A DNA stretch of 64,000 bases from Thiocystis violascens DSM 198 (GTDB lineage Bacteria; Pseudomonadota; Gammaproteobacteria; Chromatiales; Chromatiaceae): contig NC_018012.1 in the NCBI RefSeq assembly GCF_000227745.2, positions 3,155,501-3,219,500 of the forward strand. The letters are read 5' to 3'. Under the pieces are notes generated by a model. That model worked only from the letters and a program-made list of their open reading frames with translations, had not been told where the DNA came from and did not search any database. The translations under genes were made by a program, and so were the position numbers. Shown here piece by piece: positions 55,820 through 64,000 of the stretch (its first letter is position 1; every line of letters starts with the position of its first letter).

Positions 55820-56461
55820 TCACAGCACGAGTTGCACCTCGGGTGGCGGCGGCGGCAGCGTCACCTGATCCGACACGCCCGCGCTACTCGACCCGGCGGC
55901 AACGCTCGCCGACACCCATTTGAAGAATCCCGAGAAGGTCGCCGCGTCCATGGTGTCGAGCAGGACGACCCGGTCGGTCAGTTCGCGCAGGGCGTCCTGC
56001 TTGACCTTGGGACCGGCGGCGCAGGCGACGATCGAGCCAAAATTGCGCCTCTTCACCTCGGGAATGGCCTGCCGAAAGGCATGGAGATCCGAGGGGCTGC
56101 CGTCGGTCATGAGAAACAGCAGCGGACGCCAGTCGCCCTTGGCGTCGGCGGTGCTTTTTTTCACATCGCGGTCGACGCACTGGATCAGCAATTCCAGTGC
56201 CGCGCCCATGAAGGTCGCGCCGGACGCGGGCGCCGGGATCTCGTCGAGCTTCACATCGGCCAGCGGGGTCAGCGGCAGGGATTCGCGTGCCTGGATGTCG
56301 AAGGTGATGATGGAGAGATGGACGCTCTCCAGCGCGTAGGGATCCTGCCGCAGTGCGCTCAGCATTGCCTGGAGACCGACATTGACCGAGTGGATGGGCT
56401 CGCCGCGCATGGAGCCGGAGGTATCGAGCAGGATGTAAACGGGGAGTCTTCTGATGCTCAT
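55820..56461 (-). CDS. vWA-domain protein TerY
   Basis: A 213-residue stand-alone vWA protein of the TerY family. The MIDAS motif is DTSGSM, with SGATFMG and LMTDGSPSD completing the metal site. It is similar to the N-terminal domain of the next gene in the operon, suggesting duplication. In TerY-P systems these proteins cooperate with TerC and TerD-type proteins in metal and stress resistance. No terD/terE homologue is seen in this window. Confidence 0.9.
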   Translation of the reverse strand: MSIRRLPVYILLDTSGSMRGEPIHSVNVGLQAMLSALRQDPYALESVHLSIITFDIQARESLPLTPLADVKLDEIPAPASGATFMGAALELLIQCVDRDVKKSTADAKGDWRPLLFLMTDGSPSDLHAFRQAIPEVKRRNFGSIVACAAGPKVKQDALRELTDRVVLLDTMDAATFSGFFKWVSASVAAGSSSAGVSDQVTLPPPPPEVQLVL

Positions 56462-56564
56462 GTTGGCATACCCGGAGATCAGTTGGCAGTTGATGATAGC
56501 GCTTTGTTTTTCTTCGTGTCTCTTGTGTCTTTACGGTTCAACTGCCGTACTCAGGCTCACTGAC

Positions 56565-56690
56565 AACTAGACATATTGTCGGCCGTATCCAGCGCGACCA
56601 ACACCTCGGTGATCTGTTTCAGCACCGAGGTATCGGCACCCTGCCCGGTCGCGCAGGCGATCACGATTTCAAAGCAACCGCCATGTTAAA
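56565..56690 (-). pseudogene. remnant of a third TerY-like vWA gene
   Basis: The minus strand encodes FEIVIACATGQGADTSVLKQ and ITEVLVALDTADNMSSCQ before a stop. This aligns by eye with the last third of the vWA domain of the neighbouring TerY gene (FGSIVACAAGPKVKQDALRE). No start or N-terminal part is left, so an extra vWA gene was lost between terY and terC. Confidence 0.7.
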
Positions 56691-56725
56691 AACCTAAATT
56701 CCGGTGAGAACCCCGCTTTCGCGGC

Positions 56726-57748
56726 CTATGCGCGATCCTGGGCGTCCTCGTCCTTCGGACCGGGGAACATCAGCGAGACGACGACGCCAATGCCCAGGGT
56801 GCCAAGAATGATCATGAGGCTGACTCCGGGGGAAATGTGTATTCCCGTATCGCCGATGGCATGGTTCCAGGATTGCAGAACCATCTTGGCGGCGATGAAG
56901 AAAAGCAGTGCGATGACGGCCTTTTCCAGATAGACCAGATAGCGGGTCAGCGCCGCCAGCACAAAATAGAGACTGCGCAGACCCAGGATCGCGAAGATCA
57001 TGGCCGCGTAGACCAGCAGGGGTTCCTGCGTCACCGAGATGACCGCCGGCACGGAGTCGAAGGAAAAGGCCAGGTCCGAGGTCTCGATGGCGGCCAGACA
57101 GAGGAAGGCCGGTGTCGCATAGAGCGCGCCATTGCGGGTGACCTGTTTCGCGGTCTCGCCATTGACGAAGAGTTCCTGATGGCGAACGAAAAAGCGGTCG
57201 AAATGCAGCTTGGTGTAGATGGGCATCATCCGGCCGGTCAGCCGCACGCTCCAATGGTCCGAATAATCCTCGATCTCGTCGCCGCCACCGCTGTTCTTGA
57301 GCATCTGCACACCGCTCCAGGCGACCAGCGCGGCAAAGACGAAACCGACCCAGGGGCTCGCCATGAAGAGACTGGTGCCGATCAGCACGAAGATCGCTCG
57401 GAAGACCAGCGCGCCGAGAATGCCCCAGTAGAGGATGCGATGCTGCAGCACGGACTTGATCCCGAAGGAGGCGAAGATGGCCATGAAGACCATCAGGTTG
57501 TCCACCGAGAGACTCTTTTCGAGGAAATAACCGGCCAGGTACAGGTCCGCCCATTCCTTGCTGAATCGACCCCAGAGATAGCCATAGAAACTCAGCGCGA
57601 GAACGATCCAGAAGACCGACCACTTGGCCGCGTCGGCGACGCTGATCTCGGTCGCTTTCTTGTGCGCGAACAGATCCAGATAAATCGACACCCCGACCAC
57701 GGCCAAAAAGATGACGATGGTTTCGACGGGAAACCCGAAATGCTCCAT
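56726..57748 (-). CDS. terC: TerC/Alx family integral membrane protein
   Basis: A 340-residue membrane protein with about nine helices and TerC motifs FLEKSLSVDNLMVFMAIFA and ETSDLAFSFDSVPAVISVTQ, with the conserved membrane aspartates. Family members act in tellurite resistance and in manganese/metal handling. AGGAG lies ahead of the ATG. It is transcribed with the TerY set on the same strand. Confidence 0.93.
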   Translation of the reverse strand: MEHFGFPVETIVIFLAVVGVSIYLDLFAHKKATEISVADAAKWSVFWIVLALSFYGYLWGRFSKEWADLYLAGYFLEKSLSVDNLMVFMAIFASFGIKSVLQHRILYWGILGALVFRAIFVLIGTSLFMASPWVGFVFAALVAWSGVQMLKNSGGGDEIEDYSDHWSVRLTGRMMPIYTKLHFDRFFVRHQELFVNGETAKQVTRNGALYATPAFLCLAAIETSDLAFSFDSVPAVISVTQEPLLVYAAMIFAILGLRSLYFVLAALTRYLVYLEKAVIALLFFIAAKMVLQSWNHAIGDTGIHISPGVSLMIILGTLGIGVVVSLMFPGPKDEDAQDRA

Positions 57749-57780
57749 ACAGTGCTCCTGAGATGAGCTTGAAATTTAAG

Positions 57781-57800
57781 AAAACGAGCGCCGAAGGCGC
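57781..57800 (-). terminator. possible intrinsic terminator after the HD hydrolase gene
   Basis: On the minus strand GCGCC-TTC-GGCGC forms a 5-bp stem, followed by TCGTTTTCTT. It lies 43 bases after the HD gene stop and upstream of terC. The stem is short, so efficiency is uncertain. Confidence 0.4.
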
Positions 57801-57842
57801 GAGCCGATGAGTGTCTCAATAAAGCGGAGCGGCCACAATCGT

Positions 57843-58376
57843 TCAGGGCCGCCGGGCGAGCACCTGATCGAAAATCGCCTCCAGTCCAGGATGCGTTCCG
57901 CGCAACTGGTCGATGACCCTGGCGGCCCAATCGAAGTACTCCCGGCGGCGCGCCAGATCCCAGCCGCTCGGCGGATTGTTCACCACATCGCGCAGGTTGC
58001 AGATTTTGTCGGCGAGCTTGATCAGCTTTGCACCCTCGCTGGCGCCCGCGGCGTGCAGCACCTGCTGATGCTTCCGCTCGGCCTTGGACAAGGTCTTGTC
58101 GTCGCTGACCTCCAGCACCAGATCGCGGATCGCGGGGCCAAACCGTTCCGCGAGTTCCTCGGGCGTGGTCTCGGTGTCCTCGACCGTGTCATGGAGCAGC
58201 GCCGCGCCGAGCACGAGCGGATCCTGGAGACCGGCCTCCAGCGCGAGCACTCGCATGAGTGCGATGGGGTGATTGATGTAGGGCGAGGCATCCCGGTCCT
58301 TGCGACGTTGATCCCGGTGTTTGTGCGCGGCGAAACTCAAGGCGTCGACCACAAGCGCAAAGTCGGTTTGATTCAT
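57843..58376 (-). CDS. HD-domain phosphohydrolase (SpoT/MESH1-like)
   Basis: A 177-residue HD-domain protein resembling the hydrolase half of RelA/SpoT proteins. The motifs are AHKHRDQRRKD, YINHPIALM, AALLHDTVEDTE with the HD pair, and AKLIKLADKICNLRDV. It may hydrolyse (p)ppGpp or another nucleotide. A GGAGG ribosome-binding site fixes the ATG at 58376; an upstream frame extends into the preceding gene's 3' flank. Confidence 0.9.
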   Translation of the reverse strand: MNQTDFALVVDALSFAAHKHRDQRRKDRDASPYINHPIALMRVLALEAGLQDPLVLGAALLHDTVEDTETTPEELAERFGPAIRDLVLEVSDDKTLSKAERKHQQVLHAAGASEGAKLIKLADKICNLRDVVNNPPSGWDLARRREYFDWAARVIDQLRGTHPGLEAIFDQVLARRP

Positions 58377-58398
58377 CGATCCTCCGCCGGGTGTCGGT

Positions 58399-59355
58399 TC
58401 AGCGCCTGGAGGCAAAGAGTTCACGACATAATAACCGGTGATCCTTGTCGAAACTGTCGGCAAAGACCGCCGCGAAGTCGTCGCGCAGAACCTGCTGGCG
58501 CACCAGCAGATGTCCGATCAAGGCACCCATGGCCAGCAGGGTTTTAGTTTCCGCGCAATCCTCGTCGCGCATCCGTTGCGCGAGTTCGGACAGATGGCCA
58601 ACCTGGACCACGAGATCCTGAAACCCGCCGAGATGATCGAGCAGGGTCTTAAGCAGATCGATCAGGCGACGGATGTCGTGGTCGGGATAGAGCGTCTGGA
58701 AAAACTCCATCAGATACCGCAGCTTCTTGCAGCTCTTGCGCAGTTCGTGCAGATCCTCGGGCGGGGAATCCGACTGCAGCGCCCGGCCATTCCGCCTGAC
58801 CCGCTTGACGAGTCGCCAGATACGCTCGTCGGCAAGCTCCTTGACGGGGCGCAGGCCATTGGCGGTGCCGGAAACCTCGGGGATCGGCGCGTCCAGAAAG
58901 GCTTGCCAGTCCTGGACCAGTCGGGCGAACGCATCGGAATCGATCACGGCTAGCAAACGGCCATGTTCGTCCTCCTGGAGCGTCAGGAGATAGGCGCGCA
59001 GCGGCTCCAGGGAAGGCCGCAGGGACGCGGGCAGACTCTGTTCGTAGCCGTCGAAATGCAGCAGATGGACATCCAGATCGCGCAGCGGATTGGTCACCTG
59101 CTGGAGCCAGGCAAAACGGGATTGATACAGCTTCGCCAGATCGTCCGGGAAGACCCCTTTGATCTGTGTCAGTGCCGAGCGGGTCCGCCGCGTGGCGACG
59201 CGCAGATCGTGCAGAAACTCGGGATCCCGGTTCGCTCGCACCCCATCGAGATTCGCGAGCAGGGTGTCGAACTGTCTCTTCAGGATCCCCTTGGCGACGA
59301 CATCCGTCCGCTGGGTCGGATCGAGCGATGGGTCGGGCGCGCTGGATTTTGTCAT
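58399..59355 (-). CDS. CHAD-domain protein
   Basis: A 318-residue helical protein with two CHAD repeats. The conserved histidine motifs are EFLHDLRVATRRTRS and DLHELRKSCKKLRYLMEFF. CHAD domains bind inorganic polyphosphate through their basic surface. No CYTH/polyphosphatase domain is fused here. It lies 22 bases before the HD hydrolase start on the same strand, so the two probably form one unit. Confidence 0.93.
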   Translation of the reverse strand: MTKSSAPDPSLDPTQRTDVVAKGILKRQFDTLLANLDGVRANRDPEFLHDLRVATRRTRSALTQIKGVFPDDLAKLYQSRFAWLQQVTNPLRDLDVHLLHFDGYEQSLPASLRPSLEPLRAYLLTLQEDEHGRLLAVIDSDAFARLVQDWQAFLDAPIPEVSGTANGLRPVKELADERIWRLVKRVRRNGRALQSDSPPEDLHELRKSCKKLRYLMEFFQTLYPDHDIRRLIDLLKTLLDHLGGFQDLVVQVGHLSELAQRMRDEDCAETKTLLAMGALIGHLLVRQQVLRDDFAAVFADSFDKDHRLLCRELFASRR

Positions 59356-59437
59356 TTGCCGTTCCCTCTGTCTTGTTGATCTCAGTGTCCACAGGAGTTC
59401 TCATTTTGGCGCTATCCGCCATCCGCCATCCGCCATC

Positions 59438-59534
59438 GTAGGAGCCCGCTTGCGGGCGACATGGCCTGCCAAAGGCCTTTGTTCCACTCCCAGTCGCCCG
59501 CAGGCCCGTAAATCGCCCGCAAGCGGGCTCCTAC
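59438..59534. repeat. REP-type palindrome cluster
   Basis: One 22-base arm at 59438-59459 and its perfect inverted copy at 59513-59534 are identical to the arms at 43851 and 43909. A partial third copy lies between them (around 59493-59508). It is preceded by tandem CCATCCG units near 59415-59436. This is an intergenic BIME-like cluster. Confidence 0.9.
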
Positions 59535-59676
59535 GTCAAAATGAGAACTGCTGCAGTGCCCAGACGCTCCGGGCGGAGCGTGGAAGGATCCAATCGTCGC
59601 TCAAAGTATGATAGATCGACGCCGTCTGGCAAACCTCGCGCGGTGCGAGCGGTCGAAACCGCCATCCAATTGAGCT

Positions 59677-60332
59677 GAGAGGTTGTGAAGAAATCGATTT
59701 TCGCCCAGTGATGGCGACAGCGCTGCCCTTTGTGCTGCGCGCAGAGCCGCGAGGCGGAGAGGAAGCCATCATCGGGAAATGGGGCGATCAATCGGCAGAG
59801 ATCGGCAGAGATCGGCAGAATTCGCGCCGAAACCGACGACATTATTTATAATCAGTGCCTTATGCGGTTACTGTGGTTCCGCTAGACGCGCCTTTCCCGT
59901 CGCCCAGCAGACTCGGCGCCAAGGCGAGTGTACGCATGAGATTGTGGGCGAGGGCATGCAGCAGGAGCACACAGCGGACTTTGGCGGCACCACGCACCCG
60001 CAGTCGGGTCAGGCCGCGTTCGCGCGCCTGGGCGTTGACGCATTCGGCGGTGGCTGCCCGCTTTTTGTAGATCGCCTTGGCCGCGTCCGTTCCCATGCGT
60101 TCACGCCAGGCGCCGACGGCGGCGCTGTCGCCGTCCTTGGCGACATGCGGGTCGGTGGCGGCATCTTTCGGTTTGGGCACCGGAGCGTAGACTAAGGTGT
60201 GCGCGCCGGCGCGATCCAATTGGTCATGGGCCGGATAGCCACCGTCGACCAGCCACTCATCGGGGCTCTGTCCGCAACGCTCCTCGACCTGCTCGATCAT
60301 GGGTAGGAGTTGCGCCATGTCGGTGCCGACGG
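59677..60332 (-). mobile_element. IS1182-family insertion sequence, copy 2, truncated
   Basis: This 656-base fragment repeats the left part of copy 1 (19051-19706) at a constant offset. It holds the terminal repeat and the C-terminal part of the transposase gene. It ends abruptly at CGACGG, where it joins the IS5-type copy. Confidence 0.92.
59860..60332 (-). pseudogene. IS1182-family transposase fragment (C-terminal part)
   Basis: About 158 codons corresponding to the C-terminal third of the complete transposase (from VGTDMAQLLPMIEQVEERCG to the same stop). The N-terminal two thirds are missing. The frame runs on into IS5 sequence at its 5' end and has no proper start. Confidence 0.9.
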
Positions 60333-61405
60333 GCACGCTCATTCCACGCATGGGTGCGCTCGACAACCCAGCGCTTCGGCAGCGGAACGAAGCCGTCGGC
60401 GTTGGCGATCACCACTCGGTCAGGCGCCCCGTCCACGTGCCAGGAGCCAACGCTTTTGTTGGCTGGATGGCGCACGACTTCCACGCGGATCGCGTGGGTC
60501 TGCTCGGTGGTTTGGGCAAATTGACCGGCGTAGGCGCTATCGACAAACAGCGTGTTGAGTCTGGGGGTACTTGGCGGCCGCGTCAGCGACGGCGCCCGAG
60601 GCGGCATCGCGGTCCTGAAGATTGGCCGCGACCACGCTCACCGCCAACACGAACCCCAAGGTATCGACCACCAGGCTGCGCTTGCGCCCCTTGACCTGCT
60701 TGCCCGCATCAAAGCCGCTCGGTCCACCCTGCGGCGAGCCGCAGGTCGATTGCGCATCCAGCACCGCCGCCGTCGGCGCGATCTCACGCCCCTCGCGTTC
60801 GCGCCATTGCCCCCGCAGTCGATCATGCATCTGCTCAAACTTCCCAGCCGCACTCCAACGGCGAAACGTCTTGTAGACATTCTGCCAAGGCGCGAAATCG
60901 TGCGGCAGCATCCGCCACGCGCACCCCGTGCGCACCACGTAGCAACACGCCTCCAGGATGCTCCGGCGCGACACGCGGGGCGGTTGACCCCGCCCGCCCG
61001 GCATCTCAAAGAGAGCGGCGACCAAGTCCCACTCCGCATCGGTCAGACAACTTGGGTAGCTTTGGTCGGGGTCGTGGCGACGATGCGCATCCGTATACCC
61101 ATACCGACGCGGCGTTGCGCGCGCTTGCGCCTCGAGACCACTCTCGCCCCGGAGGCGCGTGACGCCCGCCTCCCGCAAGGACTTGCGAATCGTTGCTTCA
61201 TGAGCCTCGATTCCCGTCCGTGCCGCGAGTTCCCGGGCAATCTCTGACAGCGTGGAGGTCGGGCGATCCGTGACAATTTGACGCAATACCGCTTGCTCCG
61301 CCTCGTGAATCTTGGGGGGACGACCAGCTTTCGACATCAGCGCACACCAGCTCAGTTGTAGACTGGTATACAAATAGCAGCTCAATTATTTTTGTCTACA
61401 CCCTC
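60327..61405 (-). mobile_element. IS5-family insertion sequence, copy 2, truncated and frameshifted
   Basis: This is the reverse complement of copy 1 bases 15626-16703, with an intact outer inverted repeat at 61405 and the other 116 bases missing. The bases after the end (TCA at 61406-61408) could be one half of a TNA target duplication. It shares CGACGG with the end of the IS1182 fragment, a 6-base microhomology at the junction. Confidence 0.92.
60333..61337 (-). pseudogene. IS5-family transposase, frameshifted copy
   Basis: The first 250 codons match the intact copy except for an Arg to Cys change after AQST. One extra base near AKYPQ (around 60560) shifts the frame. The remaining sequence (LNTLFVDSAYAGQFAQ to NERARR) is in another frame and is cut at the IS1182 junction. 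Not functional. Confidence 0.92.
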
Positions 61406-61408
61406 TCA

Positions 61409-62055
61409 GTGACACGCGGTTTGCGGCCTTGATTCCTCGGGCGTTGATACCGCTGTGCGTTGATCTCGATACCCGCCACGGCCAGGATACTGGCATCGCC
61501 TTCGTGGATTCGACCACCTGGGTGGTCTGTCACAACCGCCGGATCCACAGTCACAAGGTGTTCAAACAGCTCGCGCGACGGGGCAAGAATTCCATGGGTT
61601 GGTTCTACGGCTTCAAGATCCACCTCGTCGTCAACGATCGCGGGGGATTGCTCGCGTTTCGGATCACGCCCGGCAACGTTGACGACCGCCAGCCCGTGCC
61701 CCTCTTGACGAAGGGCTTGACGGGCAAACTCATCGGCGACTGCGGCGACATCTCTCAACGCCTCTTCGACGAACTCTGGGAGCGCGGGTTGCAACTGATC
61801 ACGAAGATCCGCAAGAACATGCACAACAAGCTCATGCCCTTAATGGACAAGCTGTTGTTGCGCAAGCGCGCCATCATCGAAAGCATCAACGACCAACTGA
61901 AGAATATCCAGCAGGTCGAACACACCCATCACCGTAGCGTCATCAACGCCATGGTCAATGTCCTTGCCTCCTTGGCCGCCTACACGCACCAGCCCTGCAA
62001 GCCGTCCCTGAATCTCGACAGAAATCAACTTAAGTCTTTGACTTTAATCAATTAA
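61409..62055 (+). pseudogene. IS982-family transposase, N-terminal part lost
   Basis: About 208 codons with IS982 features: IPLCVDLDTRHGQDTGIAFV, DSTTWVVCHNRRIHSHKVF, GWFYGFKIHLVVNDRGGLLA, GNVDDRQPVPLLTKGL and the C-terminal ESINDQLKNIQQVEHTHHRS. The N-terminal third is absent, removed where the IS5-type copy abuts. The usual GDRGY motif reads GDCGD here. The stop is followed by an AT-rich end that is probably the IS982 terminus. Confidence 0.85.
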
Positions 62056-62070
62056 TAGCTAGAACTCACG

Positions 62071-62985
62071 TTAACCACTTCCCGATTTGTTTGGCCGGAT
62101 GGTGTAGTTTAGATGGGGACAGAGTCGTCGTCTCAGATTGAGCGCCGCCATTTCCTGGTTGGTGACCTTGATGCCTTTGACGTAGGCCGTTGGGTCGAGC
62201 ACGGGCTCCTCGGTCAGCCCGTTGGTCGTGGTCGTGCCACGAATCAACCCCAGCATGATCGGCAGGCTACGCAGCGGATGTCCGGCCCAATTGCGGCTGA
62301 TCTGGCTAAACAGTCGATGTTCAATGGCGTTCCATTTGGAGGCGCCACTGGGATAGTGGCACACGGTCAAGGAGAGATCCGTGTCATTAGCGAACTGTTG
62401 TAACTCGCGTTTCCATCAGCGCGGGCGATGCCCGTTGCAGCCCCCGGCATCGGCTTCAATTAACAGGTGGTGAGCCTGAGGGTAACGCTGGCGCCCGGCA
62501 TGTTCCCACCAGCGACGGATCGATGCCACCGCCAATGGCGCGGTCGCCGCCGAGGTGCCGACGCTGACCACAGCGTGATTGGCTTGCCGGTCGTCGACCC
62601 CATCAGGCGTCGCCCGGCATTGCGCCTCGCTCGGGAAATCGTCGGTGTTGACCGCATCCACCGTCTGGCAACCACGCGCGCCCGCATGCTTGAAATTGCC
62701 GACGAGTTCGTTTTTCTTGGCGTCCACACGGATCACCGGCTGTCCGTTGCGCAGAAACCGCGCCTTGACGCGCAGGATCTACCGAGACTGGCGATCACGT
62801 TGCGGATGGGGCTTACCAATCAACCGCTTAACATTCGCTTTGAGCGAGTAGCCGAGCGGTTTGAGCAGGCGCCCCACTGTGGTGGCACATCTTCGACCCA
62901 ATCCTTTAGCCAGGCTGCGCAAACTGGCGCGGGTGTCGCACGCGCGCCCTTCGGGGTCACCGCCCGTTTGCGGTTCAACCAGCGG
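62071..62985 (-). pseudogene. ISAzo13-family transposase remnant, multiply frameshifted
   Basis: Pieces in different frames follow the ISAzo13 order on the minus strand: TTVGRLLKPLGYSLKANVKR, then IRVDAKKNELVGNFKHAG with DFPSEAQCRATPDGVDD and ASIRRWWEHAG, then HYPSGASKWNAIEHRLFSQI with RGTTTTNGLTEEPVLDP. Several frame breaks separate them and the extreme N-terminus is missing where it meets the IS4-type fragment. Confidence 0.8.
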
Positions 62986-63901
62986 CAACGGTAGAGCGCC
63001 AATACCGTGGGGCCATGCAACGTCTCGGGGGCACGGTGGTGAACGCCATCACCCAGCCGACCAGAAACAGGGTGGCCTCGCGCGGGGTTCGGCCCTTGCG
63101 CTGGGCGGCTTGCCGGCAACGCCGACGGGCGCCTTCCGCCGCCTCGGGCGGGAGACGCACGGCGTGCAGCCAACCCGGTCCGCTCACCGCCCCCGACGCG
63201 CGCAACCATACCGGAAGACTGAGCGTGTCGCGGGATTGAGCGCACAGATGCGCCGCCACATCGAACCGCACCGCAGCGTGATCGAACACGTCCGCCTCCC
63301 CTGGGCGGACAAACAAGGGCATCGCCGTTAGGTTCAGGCGCACGATCGCCCCAACGTCACGCGCGAACAGGTCGAGAATCACGCGCGGTTGATTGTAGCC
63401 CCGGTCCGCCAGCACGATGTCGCCCGCCTGCCAGGGAGATCGCGTCAGGCTTTCCCCGCCATCCACCCCGGTCACATCCACCGCGTGCAAGGTCATGTGG
63501 GTTAAATCCAGCGCCAAATGCACCCGATCGTCCGTTCCCGCCGCGCCCGGTCCTTGCAGCGACGAGCCATCGACGATCGGCAACCGCAACGACGTCAAGG
63601 TGCTCTTCGTGGCGGGTAACAGCGTGTGCAGCAACGCCTTCAGCCAGGGTCCGCAGGCCCGCAAGCGCTGGTGGATCGCGGTATCGGTGATCCGCTCCGC
63701 CAGCCGCCTGAAGCTCCCGGCGGCGGGTCGCAGGGCTTGGTCGAGCCCGCAAGACAGCATCACTACTTGCAGCAGGTGCGCCGGCGTCTTGAGCTTGCGC
63801 GGGCGCGCGAACGCCTTGAACGCATGCGCCATCTCCGCGTCATCGCCTGGCAATTCCTTCAGAAAGTCTTCAAACGCAAGATCGACGGCCGTGGATGCCA
63901 T
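62985..63901 (-). pseudogene. IS4-type transposase, 3' truncated and frameshifted
   Basis: From MASTAVDLAFEDFLKELPGD the frame runs through DDE-like motifs (LPIVDGSSLQGPGAAGTDDR, IVLADRGYNQPRVILDLFA) to FLVGWVMAFTTV. A C-run at 63027-63031 (minus strand) then shifts the frame to PETLHGPTVLALYRCRW, where similarity stops against the ISAzo13 remnant. The end of the transposase with the third catalytic residue is therefore gone. It differs clearly from the IS4-family copy at 26 kb. Confidence 0.8.
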
Positions 63902-64000
63902 GGGACATGGCGGCAAAATCGCCAGCAAAGCGCGACTCTCCACGGATTTTCCGCCGAGACACACCCGGAAGGCGTACCGGCGCATCGAGGCGGTCGCTAA

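Overview
The window looks like chromosomal DNA of a GC-rich gammaproteobacterium. Lon, HemE, GyrB, ThiG/ThiS, GlgB/GlgC, TrmB and the gsp operon all read as gammaproteobacterial. The mix of gsp, glg, fetAB, a hydrogenase-4-like membrane complex and many worn insertion sequences would fit a purple sulfur bacterium (Chromatiales). That placement is an inference from protein style, not a database result.

Layout. 0-5.2 kb: type II secretion operon gspG-H-I-J-K-L-M plus the start of a further gene, minus strand. 5.6-17.9 kb: a type I restriction-modification operon (hsdM, hsdS, hsdR) holding two type II toxin-antitoxin pairs, a zeta-toxin-like kinase with a small partner, an AAA ATPase and a YgjP/SprT-like metallopeptidase. 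Most junctions are 4-bp ATGA overlaps. hsdR is cut by an IS5-type element. 18.3-22.4 kb: a decaying RNA-repair locus with a broken Ro60 (rsr) gene, an IS1182-family element, a candidate YrlA-type Y RNA that folds as a circularly permuted tRNA, and an rtcB with a 1-bp frameshift. 23-37.4 kb: housekeeping genes: tRNA-Ser(CGA), lon, an IS4-family element with a 10-bp target duplication, hemE, fetAB, trmB, thiG, thiS, glgC, glgB, a DUF2288 gene, yaiI, nnrU and moaE. 37.5-39.9 kb: an AT-rich gyrB. 40-41.4 kb: remnants of IS630 and ISKra4 transposases. 41.6-50.3 kb: an operon for a hydrogenase-4/complex-I-like membrane complex whose large subunit has lost the nickel ligands (an Ehr-type complex), preceded by a small winged-helix gene and a spermidine-synthase-like gene. 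50.4-59.4 kb: a ribbon-helix-helix gene, a HAD phosphatase, a TerY-P type stress-signalling set (kinase, PP2C phosphatase, two vWA proteins and a vWA remnant), TerC, an HD hydrolase and a CHAD protein. 59.4-64 kb: REP palindromes and a graveyard of IS1182, IS5, IS982, ISAzo13 and IS4 fragments.

How the parts relate. The hsd operon is a compact defence island in which modification should still work, while restriction is doubtful because the C-terminal 106 codons of HsdR are separated by the IS. The rsr-Y RNA-rtcB locus is the known Ro60/RtcB RNA-repair arrangement caught during decay, with its RNA element apparently still intact in sequence. The Ehr-like and Ter-like clusters are complete-looking operons. 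Two IS families each have a copy near 15-20 kb and near 60 kb, so the intervening 40 kb, which includes lon, hemE and gyrB, is bracketed by recombination substrates.
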